From the NCBI RefSeq assembly GCF_001188955.3, contig NZ_JPRF03000043.1, forward strand, positions 310,001 through 374,000: a stretch of DNA of 64,000 nucleotides, written 5' to 3'. The position numbers and the translations under genes are program-made. Each line of letters opens with the position of its first letter. The first letter of the stretch is position 1. Positions 1-7,440 of this stretch are shown here, in pieces. This DNA comes from Kitasatospora aureofaciens. Its GTDB lineage: Bacteria > Actinomycetota > Actinomycetes > Streptomycetales > Streptomycetaceae. The notes below the pieces were generated by a model, which was given only the letters and a program-made list of their open reading frames with translations, had not been told where the DNA came from and did not search any database.

Positions 1-390
1 GTCCGGCCCCTGGGTGAGCGAGACGACCTCCTCCCCGCGAAGCACCCGGGCGCCCACGGCGACCGCGTGCTCCTCCAGGAGCTGTTCGGTGACGGACTGG
101 CCGAGCGCCAGCATGAACGGGTGCACCGCCCCGACCGTGGAGAAGTCCAGCCGGGTGGTCGCCGCGCCGAAGTGACCGGTCGACACCGGCGTACCGCGTT
201 CGATGAACCGCTCCGCGAGGCCGCGGGTGGCGAAGGTGTCCAGCGTGCCGGCCTGCATGCCGACCGCGCGCGACCGCCCGTCCGGTGCCGCCCGGCGCTC
301 CACGACGGTCACCTCCACCCCGTGCAGGCGCAGTTCCGCGGCGAGCCAGAGCCCCACCGGGCCGGCCCCGGCGATGAGCACGTCGAGCAT
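1..390 (-). CDS. FAD-dependent monooxygenase, N-terminal part (cut by window edge)
   Basis: The protein begins MLDVLIAGAGPVGLWLA, a Rossmann GxGxxG dinucleotide-binding motif at residues 7-12, followed about 20 residues on by the acidic end of the second strand (VVERR). This is the start of PheA/TfdB-type flavin hydroxylases, which use FAD and NAD(P)H to hydroxylate aromatic or polyketide substrates. About 130 residues are present; the gene runs out of the window at base 1, so the NADPH and substrate regions are unseen. A purine-rich GAGAGGAAG lies upstream of the ATG. It sits 103 bases downstream of a SnoaL-like gene on the same strand, and the pair is probably co-transcribed under the divergent MarR regulator. 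Substrate unknown. Confidence 0.85.
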   Translation of the reverse strand, partial: MLDVLIAGAGPVGLWLAAELRLHGVEVTVVERRAAPDGRSRAVGMQAGTLDTFATRGLAERFIERGTPVSTGHFGAATTRLDFSTVGAVHPFMLALGQSVTEQLLEEHAVAVGARVLRGEEVVSLTQGPD

Positions 391-493
391 GACAAGCACT
401 TCCTCTCACTCCTGGGACGATGCGCGGCGCCGGAGGCGCGCCGATGTGCTGGGACAGGCGGCGCGCCTCGTGGCGTCAGGTGGGCAGTGCGGC

Positions 494-898
494 TCAGCGG
501 GCGCTGCCGAGGTTCCGGTCGGCGTCTGCGCCTTCGAGCATGAGGGTGGTCTCCTCGATGCGGCGGAAGCGGCCGTCGGGGGCGAACTCGGCGAAGAGGT
601 AGACCTCCATGCGGACGGTGGAGCCGTCGGTCTTGATGACCTCCATCGTGTGGCGGTCGGCGTAGCGGTCACCGGACGAGAGTTCGTCGTGCACCTCGAC
701 CGAGCCACCGGCCACGACCGTGCGCAGGTGGGCGATGTGGGCCAGGAACTCGGTGCGGTCCGCCCACTCCCCGTCGGTGCGCTGGCGGTAGTCGGGGGCG
801 AAGTGCCGGTCGGCGGCCTCGTCGAGGTCGAGGCCCGGGGTGAGGAGCAGGTCGGTCAGGGCGGAGCGGGCGTCAGTACGGGTGCTGGCGGTGGTCAT
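494..898 (-). CDS. SnoaL/NTF2-like fold protein
   Basis: A 134-residue protein of the size and pattern of SnoaL-like/NTF2-fold proteins: N-terminal helix (DARSALTDLLL), conserved FAPDYRQR segment, then alternating beta strands (VEVHDELSSGDRYADRHTM, STVRMEVYLFAEF) and a C-terminal RRIEETTL strand. The fold hosts small enzymes and polyketide cyclases or isomerases, so the exact reaction cannot be read from sequence. The ATG at 898 was chosen because it has GAGGGA upstream and begins the conserved region; longer in-frame extension would run through the promoter palindromes. It precedes the flavin monooxygenase on the same strand and is divergent from a MarR gene. Confidence 0.8.
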   Translation of the reverse strand: MTTASTRTDARSALTDLLLTPGLDLDEAADRHFAPDYRQRTDGEWADRTEFLAHIAHLRTVVAGGSVEVHDELSSGDRYADRHTMEVIKTDGSTVRMEVYLFAEFAPDGRFRRIEETTLMLEGADADRNLGSAR

Positions 899-933
899 GA
901 CGGTCCCTCGGGGTTCGTGATTCGACAGGAAGT

Positions 934-950
934 GCGTGCTTCGAGCACGC
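934..950. promoter_or_regulatory. Palindromic operator 1, SnoaL/MarR intergenic region
   Basis: Perfect inverted repeat GCGTGC-N5-GCACGC (17 bp, spacer TTCGA). It lies 36 bases from the SnoaL-like start. A second copy of the same half-sites follows at 972-988, 38 bp centre to centre. Two such dyads between a MarR gene and its divergent target are the expected layout of MarR binding sites; binding itself is inferred. Confidence 0.7.
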
Positions 951-971
951 ATATGCACCGTACTACAGATT

Positions 972-988
972 GCGTGCGTCGCGCACGC
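972..988. promoter_or_regulatory. Palindromic operator 2, next to the marR start
   Basis: Perfect inverted repeat GCGTGC-N5-GCACGC with spacer GTCGC, identical in half-sites to the copy at 934-950. It ends 13 bases before the MarR ATG, so occupancy should block marR transcription or initiation (autoregulation, inferred). Confidence 0.7.
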
Positions 989-1001
989 TATTCTTCGGGT
1001 C

Positions 1002-1451
1002 ATGCCTGACGATGTGGGACACGAGATCGCCGACGCTCTTGGAGCCCTGCTCAGACGAGGCGCCCGAGCACGGCTGTACGCGCGCCTGACGGGCAACTTG
1101 GGCGAGGCGGTGGACGAGACCACCTACCCCGTTCTCAGCGGGCTCGCCCGGACGGGCCCTTGCAGCGCAGCCGACCTCGCGGGCGAGATCGGCCTCGACC
1201 GCTCCGGCGTCACCCGCCGCGCCACCCGCCTGGAGGAAGCCGGTCTGCTGTGCCGCGAACCCGACCCCGACGACCGCCGCGCCATCCTGCTCGCCCTGAC
1301 CGAAACCGGACAGCAGGCGGTGCAGATCACCCGGCAGCGCCTCGTCACGATCATCGAAGCGTCCCTCGCCTCCTGGCCGCCCGAGGAGGCGCAGAGCTTC
1401 GCCCACCAACTCCACCGCTTTGTCACCACCGGTCCATTCGCGAAATCATGA
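1002..1451 (+). CDS. MarR-family transcriptional regulator
   Basis: A 149-residue winged-helix protein. The recognition region reads DLAGEIGLDRSGVTRRATRL, followed by the wing motif EPDPDDRRAILLALTETG, which contains the DxRxxxLxLT signature of MarR proteins. N- and C-terminal helices that make the dimer are present, so it looks full length. The ATG at 1002 is used because it places the start just after the second operator dyad. It is divergent from the SnoaL-like and flavin monooxygenase genes and probably represses them and itself through the two GCGTGC/GCACGC dyads, with release by a phenolic or related ligand (family knowledge; ligand not known). Confidence 0.9.
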   Translation: MPDDVGHEIADALGALLRRGARARLYARLTGNLGEAVDETTYPVLSGLARTGPCSAADLAGEIGLDRSGVTRRATRLEEAGLLCREPDPDDRRAILLALTETGQQAVQITRQRLVTIIEASLASWPPEEAQSFAHQLHRFVTTGPFAKS

Positions 1452-1511
1452 CGCCGGCTTCTCGGCCGGATCGCCCGGGGGAATCCCACCCCCGAGTACC
1501 GGGCACGTCCG

Positions 1512-2084
1512 TTACCGTCTCGGTCCTGCTGCGGCGTACAGCACGGTGCCGGTCGCCAGCAGGGCCCACGCGGTCGTGGCGGACGCCGTCGTGGCGGGGG
1601 AAATGATCATCCAGCCGCCCACCTCTCCCGCGATGCCGGGCGGAACCGGGACGAGGAGGGTGACGGCGAGCCAGCCGATCGGCAGGGTCCATGCGAAGTG
1701 TGCCCCGAACAGCACCGCCCCGAGCGCGGCCAGGCCGATCAGGCCCGCACTGTCCCGGACGACGAGCGCGGCGGGGGCGAGCTCGGCTCCCGCCGCCTGG
1801 GTCGCCAGCAGCGCCGCCCCTGCGACCGCGCCGGCCAGCAGCGCGTGCGCCGCCCGCCGGGGCGCCCACCGGATCGCGGCCGTGCGCTCCAGTGCGACGT
1901 CCGGCCCACCGAGCCCGACGGAAGCGGCCGTCACGTTCGCGGTCAGGATCAGGACCGCGATCCCGAGGCCCATCGGGCCAGCGCCGTTGTGGTTGAGGGC
2001 CCACGCTGCCAGCGCGACGAGCGTGACCGCGGCGGCCGAGGTGGGCACCCGCCGTGAACGCGCGTACAAGGTCAGCCACCTCAT
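1512..2084 (-). CDS. Membrane protein of sigma/ABC operon
   Basis: A 190-residue protein with several hydrophobic stretches: VTLVALAAWALN, LGIAVLILTANVTAASVGLG, LLAGAVAGAALLA, LIGLAALGAVLFG, WLAVTLLVPV and WALLATGTVLYAAAG, suggesting about six membrane segments and no large soluble domain. I do not recognise a named family. Its ATG overlaps the stop of the previous permease gene by four bases (ATGA), so translation is coupled and the protein is most likely a second membrane component of the same ABC transporter. It is the last gene of the five-gene operon that starts with the ECF sigma factor. Confidence 0.8.
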   Translation of the reverse strand: MRWLTLYARSRRVPTSAAAVTLVALAAWALNHNGAGPMGLGIAVLILTANVTAASVGLGGPDVALERTAAIRWAPRRAAHALLAGAVAGAALLATQAAGAELAPAALVVRDSAGLIGLAALGAVLFGAHFAWTLPIGWLAVTLLVPVPPGIAGEVGGWMIISPATTASATTAWALLATGTVLYAAAGPRR

Positions 2085-3472
2085 CGCGGCGTCTCCCCCG
2101 CCAGCATCGAAAGCTCGTGGTACCCCGTGCAGGAGAGAGCGGCAGTGTGCACCTCGGCGATCCGCGAGCGCTGGTCGGCCGGTGACATCGCCGTCAGCCG
2201 CTTCCAGGCGGCGTCGGCGTCCGCCCAGGTACGTGGCGAGTACGCGTAGGTGTCCGGCCTCTGCAGCGCTTCGAACCGGCGGTCGCCGAGGGCCCAGCTC
2301 GCGACGATGCTCTGGACGGGGATGTCGAGCTGCCCCCGGCCCTCCCACGTGGTGCGCGGTGCGCAGTTCGGTGCCAGTCCCTGGGCGACCAGGAGTCGGG
2401 TCAGTTCCGCCCCCGTCGCACGGGCGATCAGCGGGTCGTCGAAGTCGACCAGCACCGCGTCGCCGGAAGGCTGGCGGTCGTCGCCGAGCGCGTGCAGCCG
2501 GGTGTCCTCCCGCACCGAGGTGGGCGCCTGGTCGCCCAGGGCGTCGTGCAGCACGCGCAGCGCGTCCCTGCCGCGCGGCGCGAGTTCGGGCAGGTGTGAG
2601 CGGTTGGCCTGAGTCACGCACACCGGTCCGTCGCAGACCGAGGTGGCGGCGGCCTTGTCGACCACGTAGGTGTCGCGTGCCGTGGCCGGGAGGATCACCA
2701 GGGCGAGCGCCGCGCCGACCAGGACGGGGGCCACCGCGAGGAGTCGGGCCCGGCGGGTCGCGGCCGACAGCAGGGCGAAACCGGTGGCGAGCAGGCCGAG
2801 CAGCCAGAGCGTCTGGCCGAGGTGCACGGAGCCGGACAGGGTCAGCAGCACCTCCCGCGGCTCCGAGGTCGCCGGGGACAGCAGGGCGAGCCGGTTCGGC
2901 GCGCTGCTCGACGGAAGTAGCCCCTCGTTGCTGGGCCGCAGGAGAAGGGTCGCCAGCAAGAGGAACACCGTCAGGGCCGGCGGGGTGAGCACGGAGGGAA
3001 CGGCCCGTGCGACGCCCATGCCGAACACAGCCCCCGCGACGAGGGACAGCGCCGCCACCAGCGAGACCGGCAGCCAGCCGAGACTCGTGTAGGTGGTGGC
3101 GCCGAGGGCCACCTGGACCGCGCCCACGAGGACGAGGAGACCGAAGCCCGACGCCAGCACGATTGCCGTCGCGCCGGCCGGCAGCGCCGCACGGCGCCAG
3201 GGCGGCAGCGGCGTGGTCGTCAGCAGTTCGGTCATCCGCGAGCGGGAGTCGCGCAGCCCGTACACCGCCCCCGTGCCCACCACGAGCGGCCACCAGAAGG
3301 CCAGCAGGGACCGGGTCCACAGGGCCATGGAGGTCCACTGGGCCGTCCATCCCGCGTCGCCCTGCCACCAGATCCCGTCGATCAGGCAGAAGACCGCCAG
3401 ACTGCCTCCCAGGACGACGAGGCCTGGCCACGGGGCGAGGGAGCGCTTCAGTTCGACACGCAGTCCGTTCAC
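2081..3472 (-). CDS. ABC-2 type membrane permease with extracytoplasmic domain
   Basis: A 463-residue membrane protein. The N-terminal half (residues about 10-290) has roughly six hydrophobic helices (for example LVVLGGSLAVFCLIDGIW, FGLLVLVGAVQVALG, WLGLLATGFALL), with a charged RDSRSRMTELLTTTPLP loop typical of ABC-2 permeases. A further helix (VLVGAALALVILPA) leads into a soluble C-terminal region of about 170 residues with cysteine pairs (SVCDGPVCVTQ). GTG start overlaps the ATPase stop (GTGA), and its own stop overlaps the next gene (ATGA). The C-terminal domain is probably outside the membrane and could sense or bind the substrate; this is inference. Confidence 0.85.
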   Translation of the reverse strand: MNGLRVELKRSLAPWPGLVVLGGSLAVFCLIDGIWWQGDAGWTAQWTSMALWTRSLLAFWWPLVVGTGAVYGLRDSRSRMTELLTTTPLPPWRRAALPAGATAIVLASGFGLLVLVGAVQVALGATTYTSLGWLPVSLVAALSLVAGAVFGMGVARAVPSVLTPPALTVFLLLATLLLRPSNEGLLPSSSAPNRLALLSPATSEPREVLLTLSGSVHLGQTLWLLGLLATGFALLSAATRRARLLAVAPVLVGAALALVILPATARDTYVVDKAAATSVCDGPVCVTQANRSHLPELAPRGRDALRVLHDALGDQAPTSVREDTRLHALGDDRQPSGDAVLVDFDDPLIARATGAELTRLLVAQGLAPNCAPRTTWEGRGQLDIPVQSIVASWALGDRRFEALQRPDTYAYSPRTWADADAAWKRLTAMSPADQRSRIAEVHTAALSCTGYHELSMLAGETPR

Positions 3473-4278
3473 CAGGTGCCTCCCGGCTGCTCGCAGCCCT
3501 GGAGCAGAGCCGAGTAGCCGCGCTCCAGGGGGCTGTCGCCCGGATGCTCGGGGCCGCCCGCCGCCGCCAGGTCGTCCGGCGTGCCCTGGAAGACGAGGCG
3601 ACCCTCGGCGAGGAGCACCACGTCGGAGCAGGCGGCCGCGACGTCCTCGACCAGGTGGGTGGAAACGACCACACAGGTGTCGCGGCCCAGTTCCTGCAAC
3701 AGCTCGCGAAAGCGCAGCCGCTGCGCCGGGTCCAGGCCGACTGTCGGCTCGTCCAGCAGCAGCACCGCGGGATCGTTGACGATGGCCTGGGCGATGCCGG
3801 CCCGCCGCACCATGCCCCCGGACAGGGTCTTCATCCGGTGGTCGGCACGGTCCGCCAGGCCCACCCGTTCCACGGCCCGCTGGACGGCCGCGGGGACGTC
3901 CGCCTTCGGGACCTCCTTCAACCAGGCCATGTACTCGACGAACTCGCGCACCGTGAAGCGCTTGTAGTAGCCGAACTCCTGTGGCAGGTAGCCGATTTGA
4001 CGTCGCAGAGACCGGTGGTCGACCATCGCGCCCACGCGGGTGCCGAGCATCTCCAGCTCGCCCTCGGTGGGGCGCAGCACGGTGGCCAGAGTCCGGATCA
4101 GGGTGGTTTTTCCCGCTCCGTTGGGTCCCAGGAGGCCGTGGGTGCCGATGCCCAGGGAGAGGTCGAGTCCGTCGACGGCCGTCTTCCTGCGTCCGACGCG
4201 TACTCTCAGGCCGCTGGCGTGGATCTCCCAGGCGTAGGTTTTCGGCGCGGTGCCGGCCGCGCTCGTGGTGGGCGTCAT
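3469..4278 (-). CDS. ABC transporter ATP-binding protein
   Basis: A 269-residue nucleotide-binding subunit with all expected motifs in order: Walker A GPNGAGKTT near residue 55, Q-loop GYLPQEFGYY, signature LSGGM near residue 160, Walker B VLLLDEPTVGLDP and switch His in VVVSTHL. The Q-loop 'LPQEFGYYKRFTVREF' and single-domain layout match ABC-2 export systems. It energises the two membrane proteins encoded next to it. It lies between the anti-sigma gene (33-base gap) and the permease (GTGA overlap). The substrate is unknown; an efflux or envelope-stress role fits the sigma/anti-sigma partners. Confidence 0.95.
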   Translation of the reverse strand: MTPTTSAAGTAPKTYAWEIHASGLRVRVGRRKTAVDGLDLSLGIGTHGLLGPNGAGKTTLIRTLATVLRPTEGELEMLGTRVGAMVDHRSLRRQIGYLPQEFGYYKRFTVREFVEYMAWLKEVPKADVPAAVQRAVERVGLADRADHRMKTLSGGMVRRAGIAQAIVNDPAVLLLDEPTVGLDPAQRLRFRELLQELGRDTCVVVSTHLVEDVAAACSDVVLLAEGRLVFQGTPDDLAAAGGPEHPGDSPLERGYSALLQGCEQPGGTW

Positions 4279-4310
4279 ACGGTGGTCCCTTTCGAGGGTC
4301 GACGATGGTT

Positions 4311-5135
4311 TCACAGCGTTGAGTACGCGTTTCTGCGGGCGATGACGGCACCGGTGCCGAGCGCGAGGAGCAGCCCCCACACGGGCAGTCGGTCGGGCTG
4401 GAGGACAAGCCGCAGGACAACGGGGAGGTGGCCGGTGACCCACGCGGGTGCCACGACGACGCCCCACGCGAGCGCCAGCCCCGTGGCGGCGCGGGTCACG
4501 CCGACCACGCTGCCCAGCGCCAGTGCGGTGGAGGTGAAGGCCAGCGAGGGCAGCAGCCACTGCGCGGCCGTCATGGTTCCGGTCAGCCATCCCCCCACCA
4601 GGAGCCCGGGCAGGACCACCACGAGAACCGCCGTGGTGCGCCGCAGGAGCAGGGGCAGGCCGGCTCGGGCGGTCGAGGCCGTCAGTTCGTGCGCCGGGTC
4701 CAGGCCGCGCGACCACGATGCGGCGACGCCGCACAGCGGTAGCAGGGGTGCGATCGCCGACACCGGAGAGGTGTCGCCGGAGAACGTCGGCGGCGCGACC
4801 GCGTCCAGCAGCAGTGCCATCAGGGTGACGACGACGGTCATGGCCAGCCACGGCGCCATGGCCGGCGTCAGCCAGGCCGCCACCCACCTCGGGCGGTGTC
4901 GCCGCGAGGGCGCCGGGACGGCCGCGTCCAGCTGCGGTTCGAGAGCGTCCCGGACGGTGTCGAGGAGCGTGGCGATGCCGGGCGCCCCGGTGGCCACACC
5001 GGCCGCCAGGTGGCTCCGGCACGGCGCGCACGTCTCCAGATGCGCCTCGAGCGCCCATACCGTGTCCGCGGCCATCGTCGCGTCACCACGTGCGTAGTCG
5101 TCGAGCAACCGCCTCGACGCGTGTTCCCCGCTCAT
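4311..5135 (-). CDS. Zinc-finger anti-sigma factor fused to a membrane domain
   Basis: A 274-residue protein. The N-terminus carries the zf-HC2 anti-sigma motif HLETCAPC (HxxxCxxC, about residues 34-41), which in this family folds over an ECF sigma factor. Residues 80-274 hold about six membrane helices (for example WLAMTVVVTLMALLLDAV, AVLVVVLPGLLVGGWL, LPVWGLLLALGTGAVIA), many more than the single helix usual for such anti-sigma factors. The ATG overlaps the sigma stop (ATGA). It probably holds the sigma factor at the membrane and may sense the state of the adjacent ABC transporter; the latter is inference from gene order. Confidence 0.88.
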   Translation of the reverse strand: MSGEHASRRLLDDYARGDATMAADTVWALEAHLETCAPCRSHLAAGVATGAPGIATLLDTVRDALEPQLDAAVPAPSRRHRPRWVAAWLTPAMAPWLAMTVVVTLMALLLDAVAPPTFSGDTSPVSAIAPLLPLCGVAASWSRGLDPAHELTASTARAGLPLLLRRTTAVLVVVLPGLLVGGWLTGTMTAAQWLLPSLAFTSTALALGSVVGVTRAATGLALAWGVVVAPAWVTGHLPVVLRLVLQPDRLPVWGLLLALGTGAVIARRNAYSTL

Positions 5136-5692
5136 CTCAGTGCCTCCCGCATCGCGATTCGGGCCCGGCGGGCGCGGGTCTTGACCGTGCCTTCGGGCAA
5201 TCTGAGCAGGACGGCGGTCTCCCGGACGGAGAGTCCGTCGAGCACCGTGGCCTGCAGTACCGCTCGGAGTTCCGGCGCCAGTCGCCGCAGGGCGTCGCCG
5301 ACCTCGCCGCCGACGGCCTTGGCGAGCGCCTCGTCCTCCGCCGCGGGCACCACCGCCCGTTCGGCAGCGGCGACCGGCGGTTCGGCGTGGTGGGCACGGC
5401 GCCGGAACGCGTCGACCAGGCGGCGCGCCGCGATCGTCCACAGCCACCCGACGGCCGTCCCGCCGACCGCGCTCCCGGCGAACGCGCCGGCCGCGCGCCA
5501 CACCGCCAGATAGGTCTCCTGCATGACCTCGGCGACGATCTGCTCGTCCGCGCAGCGACGGCGCAACCGCACCGCCAGCCACGGCGACGTGCGCCGGTAC
5601 AACTCGTCGAACGCCCCGCGGTCACCTCTGGCCACCAGCCGGACGAGGCGTTCCTCGTCCAACTCGTCCAGTGCTCTCCTGCGTGATCTCAC
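5132..5692 (-). CDS. ECF-type RNA polymerase sigma factor
   Basis: A 186-residue group 4 sigma factor. Region 2 is seen in RGDRGAFDELYRR and EVMQETYLAVWR (core-binding and -10 recognition), and region 4 in LAPELRAVLQATVLDGLSVR and LPEGTVKTRARRAR (the -35 reading helix). GTG at 5692 was chosen because region 2 begins soon after; a longer in-frame ATG at 5872 would add a low-complexity arginine-rich tail. No strong ribosome site is visible at this GTG. It heads an operon with its anti-sigma and an ABC transporter, each gene overlapping the next or nearly so, and probably drives its own promoter. Confidence 0.9.
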   Translation of the reverse strand: MRSRRRALDELDEERLVRLVARGDRGAFDELYRRTSPWLAVRLRRRCADEQIVAEVMQETYLAVWRAAGAFAGSAVGGTAVGWLWTIAARRLVDAFRRRAHHAEPPVAAAERAVVPAAEDEALAKAVGGEVGDALRRLAPELRAVLQATVLDGLSVRETAVLLRLPEGTVKTRARRARIAMREALR

Positions 5693-5734
5693 ATGAGCCA
5701 GACGCCCGATGCTGCGCACGGGTTCTGCGCCTGA

Positions 5735-5750
5735 CGTGACCTGCGTCACG
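5735..5750. promoter_or_regulatory. Crp-like palindrome upstream of the sigma gene
   Basis: Perfect dyad CGTGAC-CTGC-GTCACG. It matches the GTG(N6)GNCAC pattern described for Streptomyces Crp sites as well as the general CRP/FNR half-site GTGA/TCAC. It lies 43 bases upstream of the sigma start codon, where an activator or a repressor could act. Binding is inferred. Confidence 0.5.
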
Positions 5751-6022
5751 GTGTCGCGCGCGGAGGATTGTGACGGGTGGCCGCCGCGGCCGCCCTGGCG
5801 GCGGCGATCGGCGCGGCCGCTGCAGTTCTCCACGCGGCGAGATCCGGCGGTGATCGCGGCGTTCGTGCGCACCCGGGTGTTGGAGCCGGAGCGGGAGGAT
5901 TTCCGGCGGGGTCCGGACGAGCTGCCGGCTCACCGGGGGGTGGCGGTGACTTGAAGGTGGTGATCGGCTGTGCGTGACTGGGAGAGGGTGACGGCGGGCC
6001 GACCGACATCGAGGTGCTCCGG
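5751..6022. other. Intergenic region with a short coding-like remnant
   Basis: No complete gene. Plus-strand bases from about 5840 to 5954 read as AAFVRTRVLEPEREDF followed by a short tail and a stop, with the codon look of a degraded 3' end, but I cannot assign a family. The remainder probably holds the sigma operon promoter and the NAD kinase promoter. Confidence 0.35.
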
Positions 6023-6883
6023 ATGGGTTTCATCGGCACAGTGGGGCTGGTGCTCCACCCTGAGCGCACGTGCGCGCCCATCGTGGACGCGGTCGTCCGG
6101 TGGAGCCGGGCCCGGGGCGCGAAGGTCCTGGGGCTGGCGGCGGAGGTGGCACGGATCGGCTGCGAGGCCGTACCGGTCGAGGCCGACGAGATGGCCGCGA
6201 GCGCAGACCTGGTGATCAGCCTCGGCGGAGACGGCACGATGCTGCGCGCGATGCGGCTCGTGGTCGGTGGCCACGCGCCCGTGCTGGGGGTGAACGTCGG
6301 ACGCCTGGGGTTCCTCGCCGAGGTCGACATGCCGGAGCTTCCCGCCGCACTCGACGCCATCGACGACCGCCGGTTCACCGTGGAAGCCCGCTCCGGCGTC
6401 CACGCCCGGTTCGGCGATGCCGGGGAGACGGCACTCAACGACGTGGTGCTCCTTCGCAGCCCCGGGCACAGGTCCGCAGCCGTCGCGGTGATGGTCCAGA
6501 ACCAGCCCTTCGTGGCGTACACCGCAGACGCGGTCGTCGTTGCCACGCCGACCGGTTCCACTGCCTACAGCTTCTCCGCCGGCGGCCCGATCGTCTCTCC
6601 GAACGCCGAGGGGCTGCTGGTCACGCCCGTAGCTCCGCACGCCGCGTTCAACCGGTCCGTCTTCCTTTCCAGCGGGGAGGTGCTCGCCCTGGAGGTGCAG
6701 CCGCAGAGCGGTGATCTCGCCGTCGAGGCCGACGGCCTCCTGGTCGGCCACGTCTCGCCGGGCGACGTCGTCGAGGTGACGATGCTGCCCGGCGCGGCAC
6801 GCGTCGTACGACTCGGCCACACCACCTTCTACCAACGGGCCCAGCGCAAACTCCGACTCACCGGGTCGGCGGAACTCGGCTGA
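6023..6883 (+). CDS. nadK: NAD kinase
   Basis: A 286-residue protein that phosphorylates NAD+ to NADP+ using ATP or polyphosphate. The hallmark GGDGT motif (ISLGGDGTMLRA, about residues 68-72) is followed by VNVGRLGFLAE, LNDVVL and the second conserved block TPTGSTAYSFSAGGPIV (about residues 176-192), both needed for nucleotide binding. Length matches the family. The ATG at 6023 has GAGG eight bases upstream; GTG at 6014 would add only three residues. It stands alone, without the recN or rRNA methylase neighbours of the housekeeping copy in actinomycetes, so it may be a second NAD kinase gene (inference). Confidence 0.93.
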   Translation: MGFIGTVGLVLHPERTCAPIVDAVVRWSRARGAKVLGLAAEVARIGCEAVPVEADEMAASADLVISLGGDGTMLRAMRLVVGGHAPVLGVNVGRLGFLAEVDMPELPAALDAIDDRRFTVEARSGVHARFGDAGETALNDVVLLRSPGHRSAAVAVMVQNQPFVAYTADAVVVATPTGSTAYSFSAGGPIVSPNAEGLLVTPVAPHAAFNRSVFLSSGEVLALEVQPQSGDLAVEADGLLVGHVSPGDVVEVTMLPGAARVVRLGHTTFYQRAQRKLRLTGSAELG

Positions 6884-6894
6884 CCTGGGTCTGG

Positions 6895-7287
6895 TGGCGG
6901 TTCGCGATCCGCGGCTGCGGGCTGCCGGTGACGCGGACGTGGATCGGCAGCGACACCGGGCGCCGACGTGCCGGAGCTGTTCGCGGACGTGTTGGGCGGG
7001 GTGGGCGAGACCGAGGTACCGGTCGCCCAAAGGTCGGCAAGGGTCTCCTCGACGGGGGGCATGTCGGGCAGGTCGGGGGCGTCGATGCCCGGGGCGGTGC
7101 CTGGCAGCATGTCCGTCGCGGTCCGGGAGACCATCCCGGCGCCCCATGGGGCCTGGCGACGGGTCAACCCCAGGCTCGTGAACGCGCCTGCGCCGGCGAG
7201 GGTCTCGACGGCGGATGCGGGAAGCCGGGTGCGGTGGGCGAAGTCCTCGGTTTGTCTGGACAGCATCCCCGTCGACCACGACACCCG
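6895..7287 (-). pseudogene. dnaE2: dnaE2 (error-prone DNA polymerase III alpha) remnant
   Basis: On the minus strand one frame reads AVETLAGAGAFTSLGLTRRQ, MLPGTAPGIDAPDLP and PVEETLADLWATGTSV (bases about 7287 to 7009). This matches the C-terminal part of DnaE2 polymerases, which has an LEALATAGAF..GL.RR block, an LPG..PG..AP.LP block and a VADLWATG block. After TGTSV the match continues only in another frame as HPAQHVREQLRHVGA (about 7000 to 6955), equivalent to the TQFLR..L..LG segment. Neither the polymerase catalytic part nor a start is present, so it is a frameshifted fragment of less than 15% of the gene. Confidence 0.7.
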
Positions 7288-7335
7288 GTTCGAGCCGCCC
7301 ACTCCGGGAGTGGACGGCTCCGAGGACGACGCGGC

Positions 7336-7440
7336 ATGACGGCGGCCCTGCCCCCGTCGCGGCTGCGGCCGCTGCCCCGGACCGTCGCTCCGCTCCACCG
7401 CGAGAGCAAGGACTCCTACATCGAGCGCCTGGTACCGGCT
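7336..7440 (+). pseudogene. TniQ-like gene, N-terminal fragment
   Basis: An ATG at 7336 opens LPRTVAPLHRESKDSYIERL, close to the opening of TniQ-family proteins, which read 'LP.rv.PLpgESl.SyL.RLa'. TniQ proteins pair with Tn7-like transposases, and actinomycetes carry many orphan copies. The resemblance stops after about 35 residues where the sequence runs into the antisense 3' end of the TetR gene at 7416, so the rest has been lost. It is adjacent to the dnaE2 remnant, suggesting both were joined by deletions. Confidence 0.45.
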
